This document shows positions 27,706 to 35,909 of a DNA stretch of 64,000 bases, in pieces. The stretch's first letter is position 1; every line of letters begins with the position of its first letter. The notes beneath the pieces were generated by a model that searched no databases, was not told the DNA's origin, and worked only from the letters and a program-made list of their open reading frames with translations. The translations under genes were made by a program, and so were the position numbers. Source of the stretch: Saccharothrix longispora (lineage in GTDB: Bacteria > Actinomycetota > Actinomycetes > Mycobacteriales > Pseudonocardiaceae); NCBI RefSeq assembly GCF_030852425.1, contig NZ_NSDM01000006.1:124001-188000 (forward strand), given 5' to 3'.

Positions 27706-29154
27706 TCAGACGTGCGTCTCGGGCTTGCCGCCCTTGATCACCAGGGAACCGGCCACCGCCACCAGCGACAGGACCGCCGCGAGCAGGAACGCGCTGTGCA
27801 TGCCGCCCATCTGGGCGGCGACCTCCCCCTCGCCGGACGCGGCCAGCTCGGCGGCGCCCGCGCTCATCACGCTCACCAGCAGCGCCACGCCGGCCGCGGC
27901 GGCCAACTGCTGGGTGGTGCTGAAGACGGCGCTGCCGTGCGAGTAGAGCCGGGACGGCAGCGCGCCCAGGCCCGCGGAGAACAGCGGCGTGAAGGAGAAC
28001 GCCAGGCCGAAGCTCAGCGCGAGGTGGAACACCAGGACCATGGCGGGGGCCGTGGCGGCGTCGAACCCGGTCGCGAACCACAGGGACCCGCTGGTCGCGA
28101 TCGTGCCGACGACGAGCAGGACGCGCGCCCCCACCCGGTCGTAGAGCCGGCCGACGAACGGCGACAGCAGGCCCATCAGCAGACCGCCGGGCAGCAGCAG
28201 GAGGCCCGTGGTCAGCGGGCTCAGCAGCAGCACGTTCTGCATGTAGATCGGCAGCACCGTGACGACGCCCAGCAGCAGGCCCATCATCACCATCATCAGG
28301 GCGCTGCTCACGGTGAACGTGCGGAACGTGAACGTCCGCAGGTCCAGCAGGGCGCGTTCGCGGCGCTGGAGCGAGACCTGGCGCAGCACGAACGCCGTGA
28401 CGCCGAGCACGCCCACCGCGAGCGAACCCCACAGCACGGTGGAGGAGCCCTCGCCGGAGTGGCCGATGCTGGACAGGCCGTAGACCAGGCCGCCGAACCC
28501 GAACACGGACAGCACGACCGACAGCACGTCCATCGGCGCGTCGCTCGACTCGCCGATCGGCGTCACCCGGCGCAGGCCCAGGACCAGCGTCGCCACCGCG
28601 ATCGGCAGCACCACCCAGAACATCGCGCGCCAGCCGGAGAGGTTCAGCACCACGCCGCCCACGGTGGGGCCGATCGCGGGCGCCACGGAGATGACGATCG
28701 AGATGTTGCCCATCACGGCGCCGCGGCGGGCCGGCGGCACGAGCGTCATGACGGTCGTCATCAGCAGCGGCAGCATGATCGCGGTGCCGAACGCCTGCAC
28801 GACGCGCGCCGCCATCAGCACCTCGAAGCCGGGGGCGAGGGCGGCGATCAGCGTGCCCGCGCTGAACAGGCTCATCGCCACGCCGAACAGCACGCGCGTG
28901 GGCACCCGCTGGATCAGGTAGCCCGTGATCGGGATGACCACGGCCATGGTGAGCAGGAACCCCGCGGTGAGCCACTGGCCCACCGCGGCGGTCACGTCCA
29001 GCTCGACCAGCAGCACGGGCAGCGCCACGCCCATGATCGTCTCGTTGAGGATGACGACGAACGTGGCGACGAGCAGCACGGCGATCACGACGCGGTCGCC
29101 GCGGCTGAGCGCGGGCGGTGACGCCACGACGTCGGACACACCTGCTGAAGTCAT
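27706..29154 (-). CDS. DHA2-family (EmrB/QacA-type) MFS multidrug exporter
   Basis: 482-residue major facilitator with about 14 transmembrane segments. The DHA2 landmarks are visible: LNETIMGVALPVLL near 35 (motif D1), VVQAFGTAIMLPL near 112, the GPTVGGVVL antiporter motif C near 165 and the later LLLLPGGLLMGLLSPFVGRLYDRVG-type loop near 325 (start LLLLPGGLLMG). It should export drugs or metabolites by proton antiport. ATG at 29154 after GGGGGAT. Single-gene unit ending at the 67-nt hairpin; no linked regulator is evident. Confidence 0.92.
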   Translation of the reverse strand: MTSAGVSDVVASPPALSRGDRVVIAVLLVATFVVILNETIMGVALPVLLVELDVTAAVGQWLTAGFLLTMAVVIPITGYLIQRVPTRVLFGVAMSLFSAGTLIAALAPGFEVLMAARVVQAFGTAIMLPLLMTTVMTLVPPARRGAVMGNISIVISVAPAIGPTVGGVVLNLSGWRAMFWVVLPIAVATLVLGLRRVTPIGESSDAPMDVLSVVLSVFGFGGLVYGLSSIGHSGEGSSTVLWGSLAVGVLGVTAFVLRQVSLQRRERALLDLRTFTFRTFTVSSALMMVMMGLLLGVVTVLPIYMQNVLLLSPLTTGLLLLPGGLLMGLLSPFVGRLYDRVGARVLLVVGTIATSGSLWFATGFDAATAPAMVLVFHLALSFGLAFSFTPLFSAGLGALPSRLYSHGSAVFSTTQQLAAAAGVALLVSVMSAGAAELAASGEGEVAAQMGGMHSAFLLAAVLSLVAVAGSLVIKGGKPETHV

Positions 29155-29270
29155 GCGAGATCCCCCAGAACGGATTGCGGGCGCGGAGAAGGGCTGCGGC
29201 GCCCCGAACATGGGCAACCCTACCGCCGCGCGTCCTATTCCAGGCCGCCATTTCCGGCACCGGCCGAACG

Positions 29271-29315
29271 ACCCCGGCACGGGCGACCCCGGCACGGGCG
29301 ACCCCGGCACGGGCG
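29271..29315. repeat. Three 15-bp tandem repeats between genes
   Basis: Three identical copies of ACCCCGGCACGGGCG start at 29271, 29286 and 29301, in the 233-bp gap between the divergent MFS and GT-B-like genes. Each copy can form a short CCCCGGCACGGG hairpin. No gene is seen in this gap. Confidence 0.9.
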
Positions 29316-29387
29316 ACCGGGGTGATCCCGCTGCCGGGCGCGGGAAATCCGGGTGACCGCCCGCGTCGATCGCGGCATCATCGCCGC

Positions 29388-30500
29388 GTGCCCGCCTCGA
29401 TCCTCGTGAACTTCGTCTACTGCCACCCCGTGGGGCACGCCGTGGAGGCGCTGCACCGCGTCCACGGGTACCGCGCGGCCAACCCCGACGCCCGCCTCGG
29501 CGTGGTGCTCAACGCGCACACGCCGGTGGAGCTGACCCGGCTCGCCCCGTTCGTGGACGAGGTGCACTCCGTCCCGGTCGACGTGTTCGACGCCACCGCC
29601 GACCACTCGGCCGCGCTGGCCGCCATCCCCGCGGACTGGGACCACGTGCAGGACGACCTGCGGTCGAAGCTGCCCGACCAGATGGCCCTCTTCCCCGGCC
29701 TGAACGCCTACTACGAGGCGTCGCGGGCGCACTTCGCAAGCAGCGCGCCCGGCGTGGCCGGGTACGGGCCGGTGCCCTACGCGCGCGGCACGCACTGGAC
29801 GTTCACCGTGCCCGACGTGCCGCGCCCGGCCGTCCCCCGCATCGCGCTGCTGCCCGGCGGGAGCGCGCCGCGCGCCCTGTACCCGTCGGTGCGGTCGTGG
29901 CGCCTGGTCGTGGCGGCGCTGCTGGAACGACATCCCGACGCCGAGTTCGTGCTGTTCGGGAAGGTGCGGGCGGACGACCGCACGGCGACCACGTTCACCC
30001 GCGCCGAGCTGGACGCGATCGCCTCCGCCGCGCCGCGCGTCGTCGACGCGGTGGACCTGCCGCTGCTGGAGCAGCTCGCCGCGATCCGGGCCTGCGACGT
30101 GCTGGTGTCGCCGCACTCCGGGTTCGGCATGGCGGCGCTGGCGGCCGGCACGCCGTGGCTGGTGATCGGCGGCAACCGGTGGCCGGAGTACTTCTTCAAC
30201 GGGGTGCCGTTCCACAGCGTGCTGCCCGACGTGGCCCGCTTCCCGGCGTACGCGCTGTCGGGGCCGGACCCCGACCCGGTGGAGGACGAGGGGCCGCGGT
30301 CGCCGAGCATGTCGTACGAGCGGCTCACCGCGGACCTCGACGAGATCGTGGAGTTCACCTCGAAGCTGATCGCGGGCGAGGTGGCGTTCGAGGACGCGCT
30401 GCGCCGCCAGGTGCGGGGGATGCTGCGGCTGCGCGGCGGCGACCCGACGTCGCTGTGGTCGCTGGACGACGTGCACCTGGACGTCCTGGCGGCGCCGTGA
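29388..30500 (+). CDS. GT-B/glycosyltransferase-family-9-like protein
   Basis: 370-residue cytoplasmic protein. The second half resembles heptosyltransferase-type (GT9) glycosyltransferases: IALLPGGSAPRALYPSVRSW near 148, VLFGKVRADD near 188, and the donor-site-like VSPHSGFGMAALAAGTPW near 242. The N-terminal half (ILVNFVYCHPVGHAVEAL) fits a Rossmann acceptor domain. Actinomycetes lack LPS, so the target would be another glycan or a natural product. The GTG gives a start with almost no leader. Its stop overlaps the acetyltransferase start as GTGA. Family is likely; substrate unknown. Confidence 0.65.
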   Translation: MPASILVNFVYCHPVGHAVEALHRVHGYRAANPDARLGVVLNAHTPVELTRLAPFVDEVHSVPVDVFDATADHSAALAAIPADWDHVQDDLRSKLPDQMALFPGLNAYYEASRAHFASSAPGVAGYGPVPYARGTHWTFTVPDVPRPAVPRIALLPGGSAPRALYPSVRSWRLVVAALLERHPDAEFVLFGKVRADDRTATTFTRAELDAIASAAPRVVDAVDLPLLEQLAAIRACDVLVSPHSGFGMAALAAGTPWLVIGGNRWPEYFFNGVPFHSVLPDVARFPAYALSGPDPDPVEDEGPRSPSMSYERLTADLDEIVEFTSKLIAGEVAFEDALRRQVRGMLRLRGGDPTSLWSLDDVHLDVLAAP

Positions 30501-31006
30501 CCCCGACCGAGCGGACGACGTCCCGGCTGCGCCTGCGGCGCGTGGTGGCGGACGACCTGGCGGCGTTCGTCGCGCTGGAAACGGCCCTGCGCGCCCGGGA
30601 GACCCCGCCGCGCGACCCGCCGGACCCGGCGGAGTCCGCCCGCTACCTCACCGCGTTCACGTCGGTGTGGGACCGCGGGGAGCTGGGCTACTGGGCGATC
30701 GGGTTCCGGGACGCCCGGTCCGGGGACGGCGTCGTCGGGTTCGGCGGCGTGCAGCCGAAGTCCTGGCGGGGCCTGCGCTGCTGGAACCTGTACTACCGCG
30801 TCCACCCCGACCTGTGGGGCCTGGGCGTGGCGACCGAGACCGCGCGCGAGGCCGTCGCCGCCGCGCGGGAGGCGCACCCGTCGTGGCCGGTCGTGGTGGA
30901 GACCCGCCCGGGCAACGCCGCCGCCGTCGCGGTGGCCGAACGGGTCGGGCTCACCCCGCGCGAACCCGACGGCGGCTGGGCCGTGCTCGTCCTCGACCCG
31001 GCCTGA
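30497..31006 (+). CDS. GNAT-family N-acetyltransferase
   Basis: 169-residue acetyltransferase of the RimJ/RimL-like group: LRLRRVVADDLAAFVAL at the start, YYRVHPDLWGLGVATETAREAV near 100 (acetyl-CoA loop LWGLGVATE) and GNAAAVAVAERVGL near 140. It should transfer an acetyl group from acetyl-CoA to an amine, protein N-terminus or metabolite. Coupled to the GT-B-like gene through a GTGA overlap, so the two probably act on the same pathway. Confidence 0.88.
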   Translation: MTPTERTTSRLRLRRVVADDLAAFVALETALRARETPPRDPPDPAESARYLTAFTSVWDRGELGYWAIGFRDARSGDGVVGFGGVQPKSWRGLRCWNLYYRVHPDLWGLGVATETAREAVAAAREAHPSWPVVVETRPGNAAAVAVAERVGLTPREPDGGWAVLVLDPA

Positions 31007-31009
31007 CGG

Positions 31010-31822
31010 TCAGGCGGTCCGCGTCGCCGTGACCACGACGGCGGCGTAGCCCATCGTGAAGGTGCCGCCCAGCGCGTCGAGTGCCTCACCGGTCCCCGCC
31101 ACCAGTGCGGCGAACGCGTCCGGCGGGACCAGGCCGGCGACGCCCGCGGTGGGCATCTGGTCGAGCCACTCGTCGCGCCGGTAGTGCCTCTCCCAGTCGA
31201 ACCGCCACCGCTCCGGCTCGTCGAACGCGCCCGTGCCCCGCACCCCGTCCGCCGCCTTGTCGAACAGCAGCGAGTAGCCGGGCAGGGCGGGCGCGGCCCA
31301 CGGGTTGTGCGGCGAGTCGGGCAGGACCCGGCGGTGCACCTCGTCGAAGGCCGCCGCGACCTCGGGCGGCGGCTGGAAGACGTTCCAGAACAGGGCCAGC
31401 CGGCCGCCGGGGCGCAGCACCGCCGCCGCCTTGGCCGCGCCGGCGGCCGGGTCCACCCAGTGCCAGGTCTGACCGGCGACGACGGCGTCGAACGAGCGCC
31501 CGGCGGGGTCCCAGTCCTCGAAGGCCGCCACCTCGACGGCCGATCCGTCCCGGCGGGCGAACGCGGCCATCCGCGGGTCGACGTCGACCCCGAGCACCCG
31601 GCAGCCGGCCGCCCGGAACTGCCGCGACGCGATGCCGGTGCCGCAGCCGACGTCGAGCACGTCGGGACCGGGGCTCGCGGCGACGACGGCCTCCACCAGC
31701 GCGTCGGGGTACCCGGGCCGGGTCCGGTCGTAGCGCTCGGCGTCCGCGCCGAAGGACTCGGCGGCCTCCCGGGCCCGGTGCGGTTCGAGGGCGGGCGACT
31801 GCACGAACGGCGAAGTGGGCAT
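31010..31822 (-). CDS. SAM-dependent methyltransferase (class I, UbiE-like)
   Basis: 270-residue methyltransferase with motif I DVLDVGCGTGIAS near 50, an acidic motif II in VLGVDVDPRM near 75, VVAGQTWHWVDP near 112 and LRPGGRLALFWN near 135; these match the small-molecule methyltransferase group around ubiE. The ATG at 31822 lies inside the 35-bp inverted repeat bound, presumably, by the divergent TetR-type regulator, so its expression is probably repressed directly by that protein. It converges with the acetyltransferase gene with three bases between. Confidence 0.9.
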   Translation of the reverse strand: MPTSPFVQSPALEPHRAREAAESFGADAERYDRTRPGYPDALVEAVVAASPGPDVLDVGCGTGIASRQFRAAGCRVLGVDVDPRMAAFARRDGSAVEVAAFEDWDPAGRSFDAVVAGQTWHWVDPAAGAAKAAAVLRPGGRLALFWNVFQPPPEVAAAFDEVHRRVLPDSPHNPWAAPALPGYSLLFDKAADGVRGTGAFDEPERWRFDWERHYRRDEWLDQMPTAGVAGLVPPDAFAALVAGTGEALDALGGTFTMGYAAVVVTATRTA

Positions 31823-31850
31823 GTGCCCACCAATAGTGGGCACATGCCCA
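31816..31850. promoter_or_regulatory. 35-bp perfect inverted repeat at the methyltransferase start
   Basis: Arms TGGGCATGTGCCCAC and its exact complement surround CAATA. Each arm is itself nearly palindromic (TGGGCA, TG, TGCCCA), so two dimers could bind side by side. It covers the methyltransferase ATG and ends 25 bp before the TetR GTG, the expected place for a TetR operator. Confidence 0.85.
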
Positions 31851-31875
31851 TTCGTCAACCTGTGAGGATGGTGGG

Positions 31876-32472
31876 GTGCCTACCGGAGTGGCCCTGCGCG
31901 ACGTGCGGGAGCAACTGTTCGACGCGGCCGAGCGCATCCTGCTCGACGGCGGCCCCAGCGCGCTGACCAGCCGCGCGGTCACCGCCGAGGCGGGGGTCGC
32001 GAAGGGCGTGCTGCACCGGCACTTCGCCGACTTCGACGACTTCCTCGCGGACTTCGTGCTCGACCGCGTCGACCGGTTCGCGCCCCGGGCCGCCGCCCTG
32101 CGCGACTCCGCCGGGACCGGTGACGTCGCCGACAACGTCACCGCCGCCCTGACCGACCTGTTCGGGTCGGTCGCGGTCGCCGTGGTCGCGCTCGTGACCT
32201 TCCGCGACGGCCTGCGCGAGCGGTTGCGGCGGGCCTGGCCGGCCGGCGTCCCGGTGCTGACCGAGGCGGCGACGACGATCGGCGCCTACCTCGCCGCCGA
32301 ACGGGATCTGGGGCGCCTCGCACCCGAGTCCGATGTGGACGTGCTCGCGGCCGTGCTCATCGGCACCGCGCACCTGCTGCACGCCGACCGGGGCAGCGCC
32401 CCGCCGACCACCGAGGCCGTGCACCGGGTCGTGGCGACCGTGCTGGCGGGCCGCACCCGCCGCCCGGGGTGA
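31876..32472 (+). CDS. TetR-family transcriptional regulator
   Basis: 198-residue regulator. The N-terminal helix-turn-helix is clear (LFDAAERILLDGGPSALTSRAV near 13, then GVAKGVLHRHFADFDD near 42); the ligand-binding remainder is Ala/Val/Leu-rich and unassigned. GTG start chosen at 31876. Divergent from the methyltransferase with the long inverted repeat between, so autoregulation plus control of that enzyme is likely. The inducer is unknown. Confidence 0.88.
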   Translation: MPTGVALRDVREQLFDAAERILLDGGPSALTSRAVTAEAGVAKGVLHRHFADFDDFLADFVLDRVDRFAPRAAALRDSAGTGDVADNVTAALTDLFGSVAVAVVALVTFRDGLRERLRRAWPAGVPVLTEAATTIGAYLAAERDLGRLAPESDVDVLAAVLIGTAHLLHADRGSAPPTTEAVHRVVATVLAGRTRRPG

Positions 32473-32516
32473 CCTCCGCCGTGCACTGTGGACGGTCACG
32501 CGGTCGCGGTCGCGAC

Positions 32517-32559
32517 GCGGTCCCGGCGCGGGACTTGCCGACCCCCGCACCGGGACCGC
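32517..32559. terminator. Bidirectional hairpin between convergent genes
   Basis: Ten-base arms GCGGTCCCGG and CCGGGACCGC, with a further CGCGGG/CCCGC pairing inside the 23-bp spacer. It lies between the convergent TetR stop (32472) and the esterase stop (32567), the expected place for a shared terminator. Confidence 0.65.
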
Positions 32560-32566
32560 GCGCCGG

Positions 32567-34207
32567 TCACCTCGCGGTGCAGGTGGGCGACATGCCCGCG
32601 CCGGAACCGGTGGCCTGGTAGCCGAACTCGGTCGACTGCCCCGCGGCGATGGAGCCGTTGAAGCTCACGTTGGTGAAGTCGACCGCACCGCTGTTGCCGC
32701 TGCGGTTGGCGTTCCACGCGTTGGTGATGGTGGCGCCCGAGGGCAGCGTCATCGCGACCGTCCACCCGTTGACCGGCGAAGCGCCGGCCGTGACCCGCAC
32801 CGTGGCGACGAAACCGCCCGTCCACTGGTTGAGCGACACCGACGCCGTGCACCCGGCGCCACCCGGCGGCGTGGTCGTGGTCGTCGTGGTCGTCGTGGTC
32901 GTGGTGGTCGTGGTGGTGGTGTCGGTGGTGGTGGTTGTGGGGTTGTCGGTGAGGGTGGGGGTGGTCCAGTCACGCCATTGGGTGAGGTTGGCGGTGGCTT
33001 TGGGGTGCATGGTGATGCCGCCGGTGAAGGTGCCGGTGTTGTGGAGGAATGTGGCGATGGCGTGTTGGAGGGGGGTGCGCCATTCGGTGCGGTTGGCGCA
33101 GTGGGTGCCGTCGGTGATGTTGGAGTGGTAGAGGAGGTTGTCGGGGGCGCCGAGGGCTTTGTAGACCTCGGCGCCGGCGAGGGCGGCGACGGCGGCGGAG
33201 CGGGGGCCGAGGTTGGTGATGTGGGGGTTGTCCATGACGAGCAGGCCGCGGGGGGCGATCATGGCGACGAGGGAGTGGGTGTCGATGGGCAGTGTGTCGG
33301 GTTTGGTGGTGTAGGGGGCGAAGGCGTCGCCGAACCAGGGTTGTTCGCCGTAGGCGCTGGAGAGGGTCTGGCCGCCTTCGGCGTTGACGCCGCGGTAGAC
33401 GGGCAGGCCGGCGGTGCCGGATTCGATGGGCATGGTGAGGTCGACGCGTTGGTCGAGGACGCCGATGGAGAAGGCGGCTTTGCCGTAGCGGGAGCAGCCG
33501 GTGACGCCGAAGGCGTCGCGGCGCAGGACGGTGCCGGTGGATTGTTCGACGACGTCGATGATGCGGCTGGCGCCCCAGGCCCAGGCGGCGAGCAGGCCGG
33601 TGGTGCTGGTGTTGCCGTGCAGGGTGTAGAAGGCGCCTTGTTTGTTGGCGCGTCCGGTGCCTTCGCGGCCCACGGTGGTGGGGTCGTAGGTGATGACGGC
33701 GGCGCCGGCGGCGCGGATGGTGGCGGTGTCGGCGCCGAAGCCGCCCACGACGAGCACGGCGGGGAAGGGGCCGGTGCCGGTGGGGAGTTGGACGCCGGCG
33801 GTGAAGCTCGCGGTGCGGCCGTTGTGGGTGGCGTTGACGGTGACGGCGGTGGTGGTGACGGTGCCGGTGACGGTGGCGGGTCTGGCGGGTTTGTCGCCGT
33901 GGACGTGGCGTTCGGTGGCTTCGCGGATCTCGGCGCGGCGGCAGCGCCAGTCGGCCTTGGTGGTGATGCGTTGGCCGTTGAAGCGGGTGAAGGGGTCGGG
34001 CAGGCGTGGGGTGGGGGGGAAGGTGGCGGGGAGGGTGACGGGGCAGTCGGCGCCGTCGTCCTCCACCGCGGTGGTGCCGATGTCGTGGGCGGCGCGGGCG
34101 GTGGTGGTGGCGGTGGTGAGGGTGGCCGTGCCGAGGACGGTGAGGGCGGCTATCGCGAGCATGGCGATCGCCGGGCGTGTCTTCGCGCGGCCGGTATCGA
34201 TGATCAC
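32567..34207 (-). CDS. Secreted glucuronoyl esterase, CE15 catalytic domain plus CBM2 (Cip2-like)
   Basis: 546-residue secreted enzyme predicted to cleave ester bonds between glucuronic acid on xylan and lignin alcohols. Layout: signal peptide (to about residue 40), CE15 domain with nucleophile in GCSRYGK (Ser239), acid in IESGTAG (Glu262) and His in DGTHCANRTEW (His369); a poly-Thr linker (about 424-445); and a C-terminal CBM2 cellulose-binding module (451-546, Cys452 and Cys543, LNQWTGGF, PVNGW, ITNAW). GTG start with GGAGGAG upstream. A CebR-like site lies 77 bp upstream. Codons of the catalytic part are almost all C-ending and include several CAA, unlike neighbouring genes and the CBM2 part. 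Confidence 0.92.
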   Translation of the reverse strand: MIIDTGRAKTRPAIAMLAIAALTVLGTATLTTATTTARAAHDIGTTAVEDDGADCPVTLPATFPPTPRLPDPFTRFNGQRITTKADWRCRRAEIREATERHVHGDKPARPATVTGTVTTTAVTVNATHNGRTASFTAGVQLPTGTGPFPAVLVVGGFGADTATIRAAGAAVITYDPTTVGREGTGRANKQGAFYTLHGNTSTTGLLAAWAWGASRIIDVVEQSTGTVLRRDAFGVTGCSRYGKAAFSIGVLDQRVDLTMPIESGTAGLPVYRGVNAEGGQTLSSAYGEQPWFGDAFAPYTTKPDTLPIDTHSLVAMIAPRGLLVMDNPHITNLGPRSAAVAALAGAEVYKALGAPDNLLYHSNITDGTHCANRTEWRTPLQHAIATFLHNTGTFTGGITMHPKATANLTQWRDWTTPTLTDNPTTTTTDTTTTTTTTTTTTTTTTTPPGGAGCTASVSLNQWTGGFVATVRVTAGASPVNGWTVAMTLPSGATITNAWNANRSGNSGAVDFTNVSFNGSIAAGQSTEFGYQATGSGAGMSPTCTAR

Positions 34208-34283
34208 CGGTGATCTCCTCCGGGGCGTGGGTGGGGAAGGGGGTCGGCGGTCGGCGGCCCGCGCATCGACGGCCTAAAGTTTC

Positions 34284-34297
34284 GTGGAGCGTTCCGA
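34284..34297. promoter_or_regulatory. Degenerate CebR-like box upstream of the esterase
   Basis: GTGGAGCGTTCCGA matches 10 of 14 positions of the CebR/CelR operator TGGGAGCGCTCCCA, including the AGCG centre. It is embedded in a wider repeat GTTTCG with CGAAAC. Cello-oligosaccharide control of the esterase is inferred; a much better site precedes the Cip1-like gene at 61816. Confidence 0.45.
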
Positions 34298-34408
34298 AAC
34301 ATGTCAATGCCGCCATTCCCTGCCCGATCTCACATGGCCCTCACCCCAGGTGGGCAGGTGTGGGCCACCCGTCTCAGGTGGCCGGGAACGATCTTCGACA
34401 GGCGAGTC

Positions 34409-34702
34409 CTACGGGCGCGGACGCACGCGCGTCCACCGGCGCCCGCCCCGCTCGGCCCTCGGCGTGGTGGCGGCGACGCAGCGCGGGCACAGCGCCACGA
34501 CCTGCTCGGCGGTCTGCGACAACCACACGGCGTCCGCCCACGGGACGTGCCGGAAGCGGCCGAGCCGGCTGCGGCTGAGCGCCAGCCCGCACAGGGTCTG
34601 GTTGGTGCCCGGCGTCCAGGCGTGCACGTCGCCCGACGGCTGCCGGACACCGTCCTCGTCCACCCACTGGCTGGACGCGGCGACACACGGCTGGGAACTC
34701 AC
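34409..34702 (-). CDS. Conserved small hypothetical protein with Cys pairs
   Basis: 97-residue protein resembling a small actinobacterial family of unknown function: AWTPGTNQTLCGLAL near 26, SRLGRFRHVPWADAVW near 45 and VVALCPRCVAAT near 72. The single Cys of TLCGL together with CPRC could bind zinc. GTG start has only a weak ribosome-binding site. It is divergent from the RDD gene and transcribed toward the esterase promoter. Function unknown. Confidence 0.6.
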   Translation of the reverse strand: MSSQPCVAASSQWVDEDGVRQPSGDVHAWTPGTNQTLCGLALSRSRLGRFRHVPWADAVWLSQTAEQVVALCPRCVAATTPRAERGGRRWTRVRPRP

Positions 34703-34798
34703 CCCGGCGGTGTACCCGCCAGGACGCGGACGACACCGCGTGGAGCCTGGTCCCGGCCCCCGTCCCGTCGCGGAACGGCCGCGCGGCACACTACCGGG

Positions 34799-35272
34799 GT
34801 GACGAAGCCCGCGGTCGACGTCGCCGACACCCGGTCGACCGTCCTGCGCCGCTACTGGCAGCACGTCGTCGAGTTCGCCCTGCTGACGCTCGCCGTGCTG
34901 CTGGCGGTGGTGCTGGGCGCGCTCGCGGCGGTCCCGCTGATCAAGCTCGGCGTGCCGCCGGAGGCGTTCACCGTGCTGCCCATGTCGGCGGCGGTGGCGG
35001 TGGCGTTCCTGGGGACGCTGTGGGTCGAGATCTGGTACCCGCACCGGCACGGCGGCTCGACGCCGGCGATGCGGTGGCTGGGCCTGCGGATCGTCACCCT
35101 GCGCGGCGGCACGCCGTCAGTCCGGGACTACTTCGTGCGCTGGCTGCTGATGGCGGTGGACGGGATGCTGCTGGGGCTGGTCGGCGCGGTGCTGATCGCG
35201 GTGACGCCCCGGCACCAGCGGCTCGGGGACGTGGTGGCGCGCACCGTCGTGGTGCGGCGCGCGGTCACCTGA
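34799..35272 (+). CDS. RDD-family membrane protein
   Basis: 157-residue integral membrane protein of the RDD family: hydrophobic segments near 22-45, 58-78 and 118-140, and the family motif near the end (AVTPRHQRLGDVVARTVVV) where the RLGD stretch is typical. RDD proteins have been linked to ion transport or are uncharacterised. GTG start. Its last eight bases overlap the 3' end of the convergent response-regulator gene. Confidence 0.8.
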   Translation: MTKPAVDVADTRSTVLRRYWQHVVEFALLTLAVLLAVVLGALAAVPLIKLGVPPEAFTVLPMSAAVAVAFLGTLWVEIWYPHRHGGSTPAMRWLGLRIVTLRGGTPSVRDYFVRWLLMAVDGMLLGLVGAVLIAVTPRHQRLGDVVARTVVVRRAVT

Positions 35273-35909
35273 CGAGCTGGTTGCGCCAGGCCCAGACGGC
35301 GATCTCGGTGCGGTTGCGGGCGTCGATCTTGCCCTGCACGTTGGCCAGGTGCGACTTCACCGTGGACAGCGAGATCCGCAGCCCGCGCGCGATCTCCGCG
35401 TTCGTCCTGCCGCGCGCCACCGCGAGCACCACGTCCAGCTCCCGCGCGGTCAGCGGCACGTCCGGCGCGGCGCGGGACGTGCCGGCGGTGAAGTGCTCCA
35501 GCAGCCGCACCGTCACCGAGGGCGAGACCATCGCCTCGCCCTTGGCGGCGGCGTGCACCGCCTCCACCAGCAGCCTCGGCCGCACGTCCTTGAGCAGGAA
35601 CCCGCAGGCGCCGGCCAGCAGTGCGGCGTAGACGTTCTCGTCCACGTCGTAGGTCGTCACCACGACCACGCGCAGCGGGTCCTCGACCCCCGGCCCGGCC
35701 AGCAGCCCGGTGGCGCGCAACCCGTCGAGCTTGGGCATGCGGATGTCCATCAGCGTGACGTCGGGGCGCAGCCGCCGCGCCAGCCGCACGGCCGCCTCGC
35801 CGTCGGCGGCCTCGCTGATCACCTCGATGCCCGGGTCCGCGTCGAGGATCAACCGGAAGCCGGTGCGGACGAGCGCCTGGTCGTCGGCGACGAGCACGCG
35901 GATCGCCAT
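35265..35909 (-). CDS. NarL/FixJ-family response regulator
   Basis: 214-residue response regulator: VADDQALVRTGF at the start, phospho-Asp in LMDIRMPKLDG near 54, Lys in GFLLKDVRP near 104, and a LuxR-type helix-turn-helix (LTARELDVVLAVARGRTN near 150, STVKSHLANV near 184). ATG start overlaps the kinase stop by one base (TGATG), so the pair is co-translated. No target gene is obvious; the membrane protein upstream at 37129 or the RDD gene are candidates. Confidence 0.92.
   Translation of the reverse strand: MAIRVLVADDQALVRTGFRLILDADPGIEVISEAADGEAAVRLARRLRPDVTLMDIRMPKLDGLRATGLLAGPGVEDPLRVVVVTTYDVDENVYAALLAGACGFLLKDVRPRLLVEAVHAAAKGEAMVSPSVTVRLLEHFTAGTSRAAPDVPLTARELDVVLAVARGRTNAEIARGLRISLSTVKSHLANVQGKIDARNRTEIAVWAWRNQLVR

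Noticed and set aside
29271-29315. Possible CRISPR-like array (three identical 15-mers)
   Set aside because: The units are adjacent without spacers and too short, and no cas gene is present; this is a simple tandem repeat.
32880-32945. Simple-sequence repeat in DNA (GTGGTCGTGGT-like)
   Set aside because: It is explained as the coding sequence of the poly-Thr linker of the esterase, read on the minus strand.
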